DNA of 46,866 bases from Anaerobutyricum faecale (GTDB lineage Bacteria; Bacillota; Clostridia; Lachnospirales; Lachnospiraceae): NCBI GenBank assembly GCA_019119645.1, contig DWWR01000008.1, positions 1-46,866 on the forward strand, in the 5' to 3' direction. The notes beneath the pieces are model-generated. The model did no database searches. It saw only the letters and a program-made list of their open reading frames with translations, and was not told the DNA's origin. Shown here piece by piece: positions 7,026-15,088 of the stretch (position 1 is the stretch's first letter; each line of letters starts with the position of its first letter). A program made the position numbers and the translations under genes.

Positions 7026-8273
7026 ATGACATTACGACAGGATGCGAAGCAGATTATAAAGGAGTCCATAAGCCGGGTGCTGCCCGATGAGGCGGTGAAA
7101 CGAACCCTGGACGGGAAAACATTTGCACAGGGAAATGTGTATCTGGTTGCCGTGGGCAAGGCAGCGTGGCAGATGGCAGCGGCAGCGCAGGGCGTTCTGG
7201 GACAGCGGCTTTCTAAAGGAATTGTTCTGACAAAATACGGACATGTGCAGGGGGAGATTCCCGGTGTGATTTGTTATGAGGCCGGGCACCCGGTCCCTGA
7301 TGAGGGCTCTTTTCGGGGAACGGAGGCAGTGCTCGCCATGACGGAGCATCTGCAGCCGGAAGATACCGTTCTTTTTCTGCTGTCCGGCGGCGGTTCCGCT
7401 CTGTTTGAAAAGCCGTTGATTCCGGAAGAGGAATTGTCGGATGTCACAGAGCAGCTTCTTGCCTGCGGTGCGGATATTGTGGAAATGAATACCATCCGCA
7501 AACGGCTGTCGGCGGTGAAGGGCGGAAAATTCGCGCTTCACTGTGCACCGGCCAAGGTGTTCAGTATTGTGCTGAGCGATATTCTGGGAGATCCGCTGGA
7601 TATGATTGCCTCCGGGCCGGCAAGTCCGGACTCCAGCACCTGTGCCCAGGCGCTGCATCTGGTGGATAAATACCATCTGCATATCAGCGAGGGGGCCCGC
7701 CGGTGTCTGAAAACAGAGACGCCGAAAGAGCTTTCCAATGTGGAATCAGTGATCAGCGGCAGTGTCACGGAATTATGCCGGGCGGCGGCGAAGTCTTGCC
7801 GGCAGCTTGGATATGAGCCGGTGCTTTTGACTGATCAGCTGGACTGCGAGGCCAGAGAAGCCGGCAGTTTCCTCGCATCCGTGGCAAAAACGCACCGGAA
7901 AACCAACAGGTCCATGGCTTTCATTGCCGGAGGAGAGACGGTGGTACATTTAAAAGGGAAAGGAAAGGGCGGCCGTAATCAGGAGCTGGCGCTTTCCGCT
8001 GCTCCGGGACTTTCCGGCATAGAAAATGCCGCGCTGTTCAGCATTGGAAGTGACGGTACCGATGGCCCTACCGATGCTGCCGGCGGCTATGTGGATGGTA
8101 GTACGAAACGATGTCTGGCGGACCAGGGCATCGATATTTATCGGGTTCTGGAGGACAATAATGCCTACGAGGCATTAAAGGCCTGCGACGGACTGATCAT
8201 AACCGGCCCCACCGGTACCAACGTCAATGATGTGGCAGTGCTGCTGCTGGCCGGCAGCAGGGATGAGCTCTAA
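7026..8273 (+). CDS. Glycerate 2-kinase (MOFRL/DUF4147 family)
   Basis: A 415-residue enzyme. The N-terminal DUF4147 domain shows VYLVAVGKAAWQMA, YEAGHPVPDEGS, FLLSGGGSALF and VEMNTIRKRLSAVKGGK; the C-terminal MOFRL domain shows FIAGGETVVHLKGKGKGGRN, the SIGSDGTDGPTDAAGG loop and GPTGTNVND. These enzymes phosphorylate D-glycerate to 2-phosphoglycerate and so feed glycerate into glycolysis. ATG at 7026 follows GGCAGGTAAGAAA. The CdaR-type regulator upstream fits glycerate or sugar-acid catabolism. The 3' end overlaps the convergent gene at 8270 by four bases. Confidence 0.95.
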   Translation: MTLRQDAKQIIKESISRVLPDEAVKRTLDGKTFAQGNVYLVAVGKAAWQMAAAAQGVLGQRLSKGIVLTKYGHVQGEIPGVICYEAGHPVPDEGSFRGTEAVLAMTEHLQPEDTVLFLLSGGGSALFEKPLIPEEELSDVTEQLLACGADIVEMNTIRKRLSAVKGGKFALHCAPAKVFSIVLSDILGDPLDMIASGPASPDSSTCAQALHLVDKYHLHISEGARRCLKTETPKELSNVESVISGSVTELCRAAAKSCRQLGYEPVLLTDQLDCEAREAGSFLASVAKTHRKTNRSMAFIAGGETVVHLKGKGKGGRNQELALSAAPGLSGIENAALFSIGSDGTDGPTDAAGGYVDGSTKRCLADQGIDIYRVLEDNNAYEALKACDGLIITGPTGTNVNDVAVLLLAGSRDEL

Positions 8274-9253
8274 GCGCGTGCATGGGTTTTCCTGTAATAA
8301 TAAATGTAAGAAACCAAGGCAGGTATTCCAATCCAGAATGCTACGGCACAGAGGGTGACAGTCTCCAAAGAGTCATTTGCCACGATGACGGCGGCGATAT
8401 AAAACAATGCCACGGGCAGTGCCGTGATGCCAAGAATACGGTGAGCCACATTCCAGGTATCTGCATCCCGGACGGTCCAGGGCAGACGAAGGCCGGTATG
8501 CCGGTTAAAAGGCAGTCTTGGGGAAATCATTCCCGAAAAAATGATAATGACGGTGATGACGGCGGTGGCGAAGACTTTTTCTCCACCGGCCGGGAGAACG
8601 ACAATACCGGCTTCTGTCAGAGCAGTCGCGGTAATCACCACAAGAATCATGGCAATATTGAAAAATGTAGAGATTGTCAGCACCCGGGTGTTGCTTTCCT
8701 CCGCAGTCACACTGGTAAACAGTGCGAGATTCTTATAAAGAATCAGGAGAGCGGCGATGAAACAGACGCCGACTGCACAGGCGGCCAGCGCCGGATTTGG
8801 CAGACTGGCAGAAAAAATAACAGCGGCAAAGCAGAGGAAAAGGATGACTCCACGTTTTTGACTGATCAGTTTCATCCGACGCTCTGCTTTATTTTTTTCT
8901 GCCAGCTGTTCGTTGAGCTGCGCTAACTTCTGGGTCAGTTCTTTGATGGAGATGTCGGAAACGGCAGGATGTGGTGCTCCGCTGCTGTCAGTCCGGGCCT
9001 GATGCATGACGCCGTCGGCGATGGCATCAGGCCCGGACTCTCCGGCGGCCGCAGTCTGTGTTTCCATACCCAGCAGTTCGCTGACAGGAACGTTGAATAA
9101 AGCAGCTATCTTTATCACCATCTCTGCGTCGGGAACAGACAGACCACGTTCCCATTTCGAGATTGTCTGTCTTACGACGGAAAGCTTTTCCGCCAGATCC
9201 TCCTGACTCATCTTTGCATTTTTCCGCAGGCGGCGGATATTTTCTTCAATCAT
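8270..9253 (-). CDS. XRE helix-turn-helix fused to SdpI-like membrane domain
   Basis: A 327-residue fusion. Residues 1-70 are a Cro/CI-type helix-turn-helix (KMSQEDLAEKLSVVRQTISK, then WERGLSVPDAEMVIKIAALF). A coiled segment (residues 100-125) links it to about six membrane helices. The C-terminal part contains FNRHTGLRLPWTVRDADTWN, the signature of SdpI-type immunity proteins, where SdpI both protects Bacillus from a toxin and sequesters its repressor. A single protein holding both the DNA-binding and SdpI-like parts suggests a membrane-tethered regulator. ATG at 9253 is preceded by GGGAGGT. Ligand and targets are unknown. Confidence 0.85.
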   Translation of the reverse strand: MIEENIRRLRKNAKMSQEDLAEKLSVVRQTISKWERGLSVPDAEMVIKIAALFNVPVSELLGMETQTAAAGESGPDAIADGVMHQARTDSSGAPHPAVSDISIKELTQKLAQLNEQLAEKNKAERRMKLISQKRGVILFLCFAAVIFSASLPNPALAACAVGVCFIAALLILYKNLALFTSVTAEESNTRVLTISTFFNIAMILVVITATALTEAGIVVLPAGGEKVFATAVITVIIIFSGMISPRLPFNRHTGLRLPWTVRDADTWNVAHRILGITALPVALFYIAAVIVANDSLETVTLCAVAFWIGIPALVSYIYYYRKTHARA

Positions 9254-9390
9254 AGTATGACCTCCCTTTATTGTTCGCAGGCAGCGTTCCGTATATATTT
9301 TTCATTATGTCAGTGCCAGCGAATACATTTGATAGTCTTGATTATATTCATCGGAAGTTCAAAGGCAAGCAACAAAAGTTAACATGCTTC

Positions 9391-9418
9391 TTGCGGGGGG
9401 TTTTTCCGGTGGTATACT
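9391..9418 (+). promoter_or_regulatory. Promoter of the uracil-DNA glycosylase gene
   Basis: A TTGCGG-like -35, a 16-bp spacer and TATACT (9413-9418) preceded by TGG (extended -10) lie about 80 bp before the gene. Confidence 0.5.
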
Positions 9419-9497
9419 GAGGAAAAGGTATGTGTCTTGATTGGATTTGCATGATAAAAGGAAAAGTCATCTGTGCAGGATAAAAAAGGAAAGAAAA

Positions 9498-10049
9498 ATG
9501 TACACCTATGAAGAATTGAAACATTTTGTGGACCACTGTCAGCGCTGTCCGCTGGCAAAGACCCGCCACAAGGCGGTGATGGGAAGAGGAAATCACCAGG
9601 CGCCGGTCATGTTTATCGCGGAGGGACCGGGAAGAAATGAGGACCGGGACGGGGTTCCGTTTACCGGACAGTCCGGACAGGTTTTTGACCGGCTGCTGGA
9701 AGGAATCGGATGGTCCAGGGAAGATATTTATATTACGAATATTGTGAAGTGTCATCCGCCGGGAAACCGTGATCCGAGGCCGGAGGAGCAGGAGGCATGC
9801 ATGCCGTATCTTAAGTATGAGACCTGGCTGCTGCAGCCAAAGATTATTGTGTGTCTGGGGCGGGTGGCGGCGCAGCGGATCATCCGTCCGGATTTCAGGA
9901 TTACAAGAGAGCACGGAACATTTCTGTTAAGAAAGGGCGTCTGGCTTACCGCCGTGTATCATCCGTCGGCGATTCTCAGAGATGAGACAAAACTGCCGGA
10001 GACGGAGACAGATTTTCGTGCCATCCGTGAGAAGCTCCTGGACTTGTAG
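9498..10049 (+). CDS. Family 4 uracil-DNA glycosylase (Fe-S type)
   Basis: A 183-residue enzyme that removes uracil from DNA at the start of base-excision repair. The motif FIAEGPGRNEDRDGVPFTGQ carries the catalytic region; cysteines at CQRCPL near the N-terminus, one in IVKCHPPGNRDP and one in the central LGRV region's neighbourhood fit the 4Fe-4S cluster of this family. The active-site loop HPSAILRD is present near the C-terminus. I start at ATG 9498, with AAAGGAAAG upstream; an earlier in-frame start at 9441 lacks a ribosome site. It stands alone between two convergent regulators. Confidence 0.92.
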   Translation: MYTYEELKHFVDHCQRCPLAKTRHKAVMGRGNHQAPVMFIAEGPGRNEDRDGVPFTGQSGQVFDRLLEGIGWSREDIYITNIVKCHPPGNRDPRPEEQEACMPYLKYETWLLQPKIIVCLGRVAAQRIIRPDFRITREHGTFLLRKGVWLTAVYHPSAILRDETKLPETETDFRAIREKLLDL

Positions 10050-10076
10050 CCGTTTTTACCGGTTTTGAAGCTGACT

Positions 10077-11018
10077 TTACTGCTTCAGAAGTTCCCGGGC
10101 GGTTGGCGCGTCGATATAGAGGCTGTCTGCAAGCCCTCCGATGAGGGCGGCGCGGATGACCTCTTTTTTTTCTTTGCCGGAAACCACCAGAAGCTTGTTA
10201 GGGATTTTTTTGATGGTGGCCAGAGAGGCGCCGACAACTCTGGCGTCCATTTCCTGATCAAAGATATTGCCGTCACAGTTCAGAAAGTGAGAACAGCAGT
10301 CTCCGATGACTCCCCGGTGGATCATATCCTGATATTCTTCATGGGTGATCATGCCCATTTCATACAAGACAGAAGGGCGTTCCAGGTTGCCGACAGAAAA
10401 AATCGCGGTGTCGCAGACTTCCGCCATGTCAAGGACCCGGGCAATCTGGGAATCCTGTTTCAGAGCTTCCACGATAAACGGTTTTTCCACCATGGCCGGA
10501 GCGGGAATCGGGTAGGCGGTGCCGCCGACACATTCCGCGAAACTGCTCAGGATGGAGAGGGCGTTGGATTCATACATGGCCCGGGAGAATCCGCCGGCCA
10601 GCTGAATCACCGAGATGCCGTGACGTTTCAGCCGGGGCAGCTGTCTTGCCATGACGGTCAGAGTGTGTCCGTAAAAGACTCCGAGAATGCTGTCATTTTT
10701 GATGTAACGGGGCAGATCGCTGATCATCGCGGCGCAGACATCCTGCAGGAGAATCTGTTCATTTCCCACCATATCGGGAACAATGACCGCCCGCTTGATG
10801 GGATAGGCGGCAATCAGTTCTTTTTCCAGTTCCGTATCGTTGAGAATCGAGTTTTTGATCCGCACTTCGATGATTCCCATATCCATGGCAGATTTCAGGA
10901 TACGGCTCACGGTGGCCTTGCTGATCCCTTCTTTTTTGGCGATTTCCAGCTGTGTATAATTCAATTCATAATGCATTTTGGCAATGCGTATCATCTGTGT
11001 CAATTTATTTGTATCCAT
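10077..11018 (-). CDS. SorC-family sugar-responsive regulator
   Basis: A 313-residue protein with an N-terminal helix-turn-helix (NYTQLEIAKKEGISKATVSR, about residues 20-40) and a C-terminal sugar-phosphate-binding domain (FYGHTLTVMARQLP, VIQLAGGFSR, the DTAIFSVGNLERPS loop, and VSGKEKKEVIRAALIGGL at the end). SorC proteins bind phosphorylated sugars and control adjacent catabolic operons. It is divergent from the dehydrogenase-kinase operon beginning at 11316, its likely target. I start at ATG 11018; the in-frame TTG at 11036 lies inside the GAGGAAAAGGGA ribosome site. Confidence 0.92.
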   Translation of the reverse strand: MDTNKLTQMIRIAKMHYELNYTQLEIAKKEGISKATVSRILKSAMDMGIIEVRIKNSILNDTELEKELIAAYPIKRAVIVPDMVGNEQILLQDVCAAMISDLPRYIKNDSILGVFYGHTLTVMARQLPRLKRHGISVIQLAGGFSRAMYESNALSILSSFAECVGGTAYPIPAPAMVEKPFIVEALKQDSQIARVLDMAEVCDTAIFSVGNLERPSVLYEMGMITHEEYQDMIHRGVIGDCCSHFLNCDGNIFDQEMDARVVGASLATIKKIPNKLLVVSGKEKKEVIRAALIGGLADSLYIDAPTARELLKQ

Positions 11019-11128
11019 CTGTTCCCTTTTCCTCAATGAATTTTATTTTTAGTATAGCATACTCCGCGGGCATCGACATGACTTTTTTGGAGAACGGCTT
11101 TTTTACCAAAGAACAAGGATGAAATTTG

Positions 11129-11213
11129 TCTCATTTGTCAGTTGACTTTTCTCATGGAGAAGTTTATACTTAGTGTATGAAAAAATTCTCATGATATTTG
11201 AAATTATTCTCAA
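11129..11213 (+). promoter_or_regulatory. Sugar operon promoter with repeated TCTCA sites
   Basis: TTGACT (11142-11147), a 17-bp spacer and TATACT (11165-11170) form a near-consensus promoter. TCTCA motifs occur at 11129, 11150, 11187 and 11208, giving two pairs each spaced 21 bp, or two helical turns. The one inside the spacer is part of the palindrome TTCTCATGGAGAA (11149-11161). These are likely sites for the divergent SorC regulator. Confidence 0.65.
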
Positions 11214-11315
11214 TAAGTGAGATGGCGGAAACGGCGGGAAAATAGGAATGCTGTACAGAGTTTGATGGTTTTCTGCCGTGTACATGTAATTGCAGCACAG
11301 GAGGAGGTATTTATA

Positions 11316-12353
11316 ATGAGTGTTGTTACTTTGATCGGAGCCGGACAGATGGCATCTGCCCTTACATTTCCTCTTTTCGAAAACGGACATGAGGTTCGTC
11401 TGGTGGGAAGTCCTCTGGATGATGAGATTATCGACCGTCTGCGGGAAGATAATTACCATGTGAACCTGAGAAGAACTCTGCATGAAGGTATCCATTATAT
11501 CAAATGTACCGATGTGAAGGAGGCTATTCAGGGAGCAGATGTCATTGTCTGCGGTGTGTCCAGTTTTGGTGTGGATTGGTTTGCTGATGAGATTCTGCCG
11601 ATTCTCGATGAGAATGTGCCGATGATTTCCGTGACAAAGGGAATGCTTGATTATGAAGATGGCACTATGCAGACATATCCGGAATACTGGCAGAGCAAAC
11701 TTCCGGAAGGAAGTAAATTAAGATTATACGCCATTGGCGGGCCTTGTACCGCAAGAGATCTGGCAGATCATGATCCGTCCTTCGTGGCTTACTGCGGACC
11801 GGATTTTGAGACACTGGAATGGCTGCGGAGCATTTTCGCGACGGATTATTATATCATCAGCCTTACTCTGGATGTGGTTGGACTGGAATGTGCCGTGGCT
11901 CTCAAAAACGGCTATGCACTGGGAACCGCCCTCGCCATCGGTATCAAGGAGAAGCTGGGGGATGATGGTATCGACCATAATAATATGAAAGCAGCCCTGT
12001 TCCAGGAGAGCGTAAAAGAAATGCTGGAACTGCTGCGGATCGTGGGAGGCGGCGTAGATAACATTATGTTTGCTGCCGGAGATCTGGATGTGACAGTTTC
12101 TGCGGGAAGAAGCAGAACAGTGGGTCTGCTGCTTGGCAAAGGGTATACCATTGAGGAGACTCTGGAGCAGCTGCAGGGTCAGACCCTGGAGGCCGTTGTC
12201 ATTGCCACAAGAACAGCCCGGGCAGTAAAAGCGCTGGCAAAAGCAGGAAAGGTCAGCGAGGATGATTTCCCGCTGCTGATGCATGTCAATGAGCTTTTAA
12301 ACGAACACGGCAAGCTGAATATTCCATGGAAGAAGTTTGAGAAGAGAATGTAA
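11316..12353 (+). CDS. NAD(P)-dependent glycerol-3-phosphate dehydrogenase-like protein
   Basis: A 345-residue dehydrogenase. The dinucleotide motif LIGAGQMASAL is at residues 5-15, followed by VIVCGVSSFGVDW, SVTKGML and the C-terminal helix VALKNGYALGTALAIG, which correspond to the GpsA fold and its catalytic lysine. GpsA interconverts dihydroxyacetone phosphate and glycerol 3-phosphate for lipid synthesis. Its place between a SorC regulator and FGGY kinases suggests instead a catabolic role on a sugar- or polyol-phosphate. ATG at 11316 has a strong GGAGGAGG. Co-transcribed with the kinase 21 bp downstream. Confidence 0.88.
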   Translation: MSVVTLIGAGQMASALTFPLFENGHEVRLVGSPLDDEIIDRLREDNYHVNLRRTLHEGIHYIKCTDVKEAIQGADVIVCGVSSFGVDWFADEILPILDENVPMISVTKGMLDYEDGTMQTYPEYWQSKLPEGSKLRLYAIGGPCTARDLADHDPSFVAYCGPDFETLEWLRSIFATDYYIISLTLDVVGLECAVALKNGYALGTALAIGIKEKLGDDGIDHNNMKAALFQESVKEMLELLRIVGGGVDNIMFAAGDLDVTVSAGRSRTVGLLLGKGYTIEETLEQLQGQTLEAVVIATRTARAVKALAKAGKVSEDDFPLLMHVNELLNEHGKLNIPWKKFEKRM

Positions 12354-12374
12354 GAAAATGGGAGGGTTACATAT

Positions 12375-13892
12375 ATGACATATTATTTGGGTTTGGATCT
12401 TGGTACAGGAAGTTTAAAGACTGTATTGTTTGACAGAAACGGATTGGAGATTGCCGCTTCTACCGTAGAGTATCCGCTGTATCAGCCGCATAACGGATGG
12501 TCAGAGCAGGATCCGGAGGACTGGTATCAGGCTGCAGTTACCACTGTAAAAAATGTAATGGATCAGTCCGGAGTGGCTCCGGAAGAAGTCAAAGGTCTCG
12601 GTATTTCCGGACAGATGATGGGCGCGGTCATGCTTAATAAGAAGGGTGAAGTTCTGCGCCGGGCCATTCTCTGGAATGACGGCCGTACTTCTGAGTCCTG
12701 TGAAAATGTCCGTCACATCGTTGGTGATGATTTATTCATGAAATATTCTCTGACGCCGGCCAGACCGGGTCTTACCGCTGCAAAGATCCAGTGGGTGAAG
12801 GATAACCAGCCGATCATCTACAGTGAAGTGGCGCACATTTTGCTGCCGAAGGATTATCTGCGTTACCGTCTCACCGGTGAATATGCCACAGAGGTATCTG
12901 ATGCTTCTGCCACACAGATTCTGGATATTCCGAACCGGAAATGGTCCGATGAGATCATGGCAGCCATGGAGCTGACGGAAGAGATGCTTGGCAAAGTTTA
13001 TGAATCCCAGGAAATTACCGGCTACGTGCTGCCGGAAGTAGCAAAACTCATGGGCATTACAGAGAAATGTGCCGTTGTGGGCGGTGCCAGCGATAACTCC
13101 GCCGGCGGCGTAGGTACCGGCGTGGTGGCACCGGGACGTGCCATGACAACCATCGGTACCAGCGGAACAGTCTTCGCATTTTCTGAGAAACCGGTTCTGG
13201 ATGTAAATAAATCCGTGTACACCTTCTGTATGCCTGTGCCGGGCGCATGGCATTTCATGGGAAGTGTGAATTCCTGTGGTGCCTCTCTCAAATGGTGGAG
13301 AAATAATTTCTATCCGGACGACCTGGAATACGAACAGATCAACAAAGACGCGGCATCTTCCGCACCGAGCGCCAACCGTCTTATTTATCTGCCATATCTG
13401 AACGGCGAACAGTCGCCGCACTTTAACCTGAACTGCCGTGGTTCTTTCGTGGGACTGGCAGCTATCCACACAAAGGCAGATATGACAAGAGCGGTCATGG
13501 AAGGAGCCACTTACGCGCTGCGTGATATCCTTACCGGAATCCGCAACTGCGGCGTTCGTCCGGAAACCATGCGGATGTGCGGCGGCGGTTCCAAGAGCCC
13601 GTTCTGGCGACAGCTGATGGCAGATATCTACAACATGCCTGTCACCCTGCCGGATATGAACTCCGAAAACAGCGCGGCTCTGGGCGTTGCCATTCTGGCG
13701 GCGGTGGGCACCGGCGAATATCCGAGTGTTGTGGATGCCTGCGACAAGATCATCAAGATGCGCGATGAAGTATATCAGCCGGACGAAGAGATGGCGTTCA
13801 TCTACGACAAAGTATATCAGGAATTTGATAACCTCTATCCGAAGCTGAAAGAAAACTGGAAGTCCATTCTGGATCTGGATTTCCGGTACTAA
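12375..13892 (+). CDS. FGGY carbohydrate kinase, xylulokinase-like
   Basis: A 505-residue kinase with the FGGY ATPase fold. YLGLDLGTGSLKTVLFD starts the phosphate-1 loop; GISGQMMG, ILWNDGRTS and the GTSGTVFAF loop follow; RMCGGGSKSPFWRQLMADIY and SAALGVAILA complete the adenosine site. The ISGQMMGAV and LWNDGR motifs are closest to xylulokinases, which make D-xylulose 5-phosphate. Substrate assignment is uncertain because FGGY enzymes vary. It follows the dehydrogenase by 21 bp with GGGAGGG before ATG, so the pair probably converts one polyol or ketose. Confidence 0.92.
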   Translation: MTYYLGLDLGTGSLKTVLFDRNGLEIAASTVEYPLYQPHNGWSEQDPEDWYQAAVTTVKNVMDQSGVAPEEVKGLGISGQMMGAVMLNKKGEVLRRAILWNDGRTSESCENVRHIVGDDLFMKYSLTPARPGLTAAKIQWVKDNQPIIYSEVAHILLPKDYLRYRLTGEYATEVSDASATQILDIPNRKWSDEIMAAMELTEEMLGKVYESQEITGYVLPEVAKLMGITEKCAVVGGASDNSAGGVGTGVVAPGRAMTTIGTSGTVFAFSEKPVLDVNKSVYTFCMPVPGAWHFMGSVNSCGASLKWWRNNFYPDDLEYEQINKDAASSAPSANRLIYLPYLNGEQSPHFNLNCRGSFVGLAAIHTKADMTRAVMEGATYALRDILTGIRNCGVRPETMRMCGGGSKSPFWRQLMADIYNMPVTLPDMNSENSAALGVAILAAVGTGEYPSVVDACDKIIKMRDEVYQPDEEMAFIYDKVYQEFDNLYPKLKENWKSILDLDFRY

Positions 13893-13910
13893 GGAATACA
13901 AATTTTATCT

Positions 13911-13945
13911 GCGGCGGTCAGCATATGCGGGCCGCCGTTTGTGGT
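13911..13945 (+). terminator. Weak terminator after the kinase
   Basis: CGGCGGTC pairs with GGCCGCCG around a loop of about ten bases, followed by TTTGTGG. Stable stem but a poor T tract. Confidence 0.45.
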
Positions 13946-13958
13946 CCATATATTGGGA

Positions 13959-14161
13959 TTTGTAAATCTCTTTGCAGCCCACAGAAGGCTGCTTTACCGA
14001 AGACAAGGTATTGATAAAAGTTCTCCTCCTCCACTTCGGCAGACTGGTACTTGGCTGTATTTCGTCAATATAAATCAGACGCCTGCGCTCACAGTCGTCG
14101 TCAAACCATATCAATACCTCGCCTTCTCCAAATGCAGTCTACGTGCATAGAGATTTACAAA
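13959..14161. repeat. Inverted-repeat element A (203 bp)
   Basis: Perfect 13-bp ends TTTGTAAATCTCT (13959-13971) and AGAGATTTACAAA (14149-14161) bound the unit. A second perfect 11-bp pair, AGGTATTGATA (14006-14016) with TATCAATACCT (14109-14119), lies inside, so most of it can fold into one long imperfect hairpin. No open frame of note. No target-site duplication is evident. It could be a miniature transposable element or one arm of a structured RNA. Element B shares its size and terminal TTTGTAAA. Confidence 0.65.
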
Positions 14162-14381
14162 GAATCCTGGCTACCCTGGCGAAACAACAGATTGTGGCAG
14201 TTTTTGACTGTTAAACGGTCCATCGATGATAACAAAAATACCTGATTCAAACCGACAGAAGAGTTACCTATACGGCTTGCTCTGCAGGTGCATGCATGCC
14301 AGACAGATACGACTGTAAATTTGGGTATCAGCTATTCGTCTGTAGCTATAGCCTGCGGATTTGTCAGCGTAGCACAGGATG
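14162..14381. other. Non-coding spacer between the two inverted-repeat elements
   Basis: About 220 bp with short local inverted repeats but no convincing ORF, ribosome site or promoter. It may belong to the same larger structure as elements A and B. Confidence 0.4.
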
Positions 14382-14589
14382 TTTGTAAAGGTGGAATAAA
14401 GGCTTTTCAACAGGCAAATGACGTTTTGGGTACATACGGCTTTCGACCGCGAGCTGTGAGGGAGGACTGATATAATCATTTTACAATGAATACCCCTGGT
14501 CAGTCCGACTGAGGGTCGAGTCGGGCGAATCCGTATGTGCCCTTGCGTCATTGTCTGTTTGATTGGGTAGCTGTTACCACCTTTACAAA
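14382..14589. repeat. Inverted-repeat element B (208 bp)
   Basis: Perfect 13-bp ends TTTGTAAAGGTGG (14382-14394) and CCACCTTTACAAA (14577-14589). Collinear inner pairs are AATGACG (14417-14423) with CGTCATT (14546-14552), and ACATACGG (14432-14439) with CCGTATGT (14531-14538). The collinear pairing indicates a single long hairpin of roughly 75-bp imperfect arms. The inner sequence differs from element A beyond the first eight bases. Confidence 0.68.
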
Positions 14590-14636
14590 TCCCCATGTTC
14601 AGGGAGGCACCGCAGTTTCCGGGCTGCAAATATATC

Positions 14637-14665
14637 TTGAAAACCGATACATAAAGGGTTATAAT
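14637..14665 (+). promoter_or_regulatory. Promoter of the FMN-riboswitch transcript
   Basis: TTGAAA (14637-14642), a 17-bp spacer and perfect TATAAT (14660-14665) lie about 25 bp before the riboswitch, a near-consensus sigma-A promoter. Confidence 0.85.
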
Positions 14666-14689
14666 AAATAACCAGAGAGATAAAAACAG

Positions 14690-14832
14690 ATCTTCAGGGC
14701 GGGGTGCAAGTCCCCACCGGCGGTAATCACAGAGTGACGCGCTGCGTTGCGAGTTTGTGCGAGCCCGCGAGCCGAAAGGCAGGATTCCGGTGAGATTCCG
14801 GAGCCGACGGTATAGTCCGGATGGCAGAAGAT
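14690..14832 (+). ncRNA. FMN riboswitch (RFN element)
   Basis: The conserved FMN aptamer is complete: closing stem ATCTTC (14690-14695) with GAAGAT (14827-14832), then the core blocks GGGCGGGGTGCAAGTCCCCA, CCGGCGGTAA, AGCCCGCGAGCC, CCGGTGAGATTCCGGAGCC and GACGGTATAGTCCGGATGG in the right order. FMN binding folds this aptamer and normally turns off riboflavin synthesis or uptake genes. Here the next gene is a sugar kinase at 15089, with an intrinsic terminator between them. No riboflavin gene is present in the window. The aptamer is certain; what it regulates is not. Confidence 0.97.
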
Positions 14833-14906
14833 GAGAAAACGGGTGCTCTTGTACATTTTGCTGCAGATGCAAAAGGGGCGGCCGTGTGGAACAGATATGA
14901 ACTCAC

Positions 14907-14956
14907 GCTCTGAGATTAGCTGCGCAGGCAGTTGATTTCAGAGCTTTTCTTTTTCC
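14907..14956 (+). terminator. Riboswitch expression-platform terminator
   Basis: GCTCTGAGAT (14907-14916) pairs with ATTTCAGAGC (14935-14944) at nine of ten positions, followed directly by TTTTCTTTTTCC. Its place 75 bp after the aptamer fits transcription termination when FMN is bound. Confidence 0.85.
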
Positions 14957-15088
14957 TTCCGGCGTATTGTTCTGGACGATGAACTGTGTCATGAAAGAAT
15001 TTCCGGGTGTGAGGCAGAAGATGACAGCTGCAGGCGGATCATTCATGAAACAGACCAAATAAGACGGATATGGGAAAGGAAAAGAAAA

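Noticed and set aside
10065..11039. 324-codon open frame on the plus strand opposite the SorC gene
   Set aside because: It mirrors a well-supported regulator, has no ribosome site and its composition is that of an antisense shadow.
12732..13901. 389-codon open frame on the minus strand opposite the xylulokinase-like gene
   Set aside because: Antisense of a clear FGGY kinase; low-quality protein content, no promoter or ribosome site.
14264..14872. 202-codon minus-strand frame over the inverted-repeat and riboswitch region
   Set aside because: It runs through an intact FMN riboswitch read from the other strand and has no protein-like features.
14979..15062. 27-codon frame between the riboswitch terminator and the kinase
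   Set aside because: No ribosome site and no recognisable family; treated as leader sequence, though it could be the tail of a lost gene.
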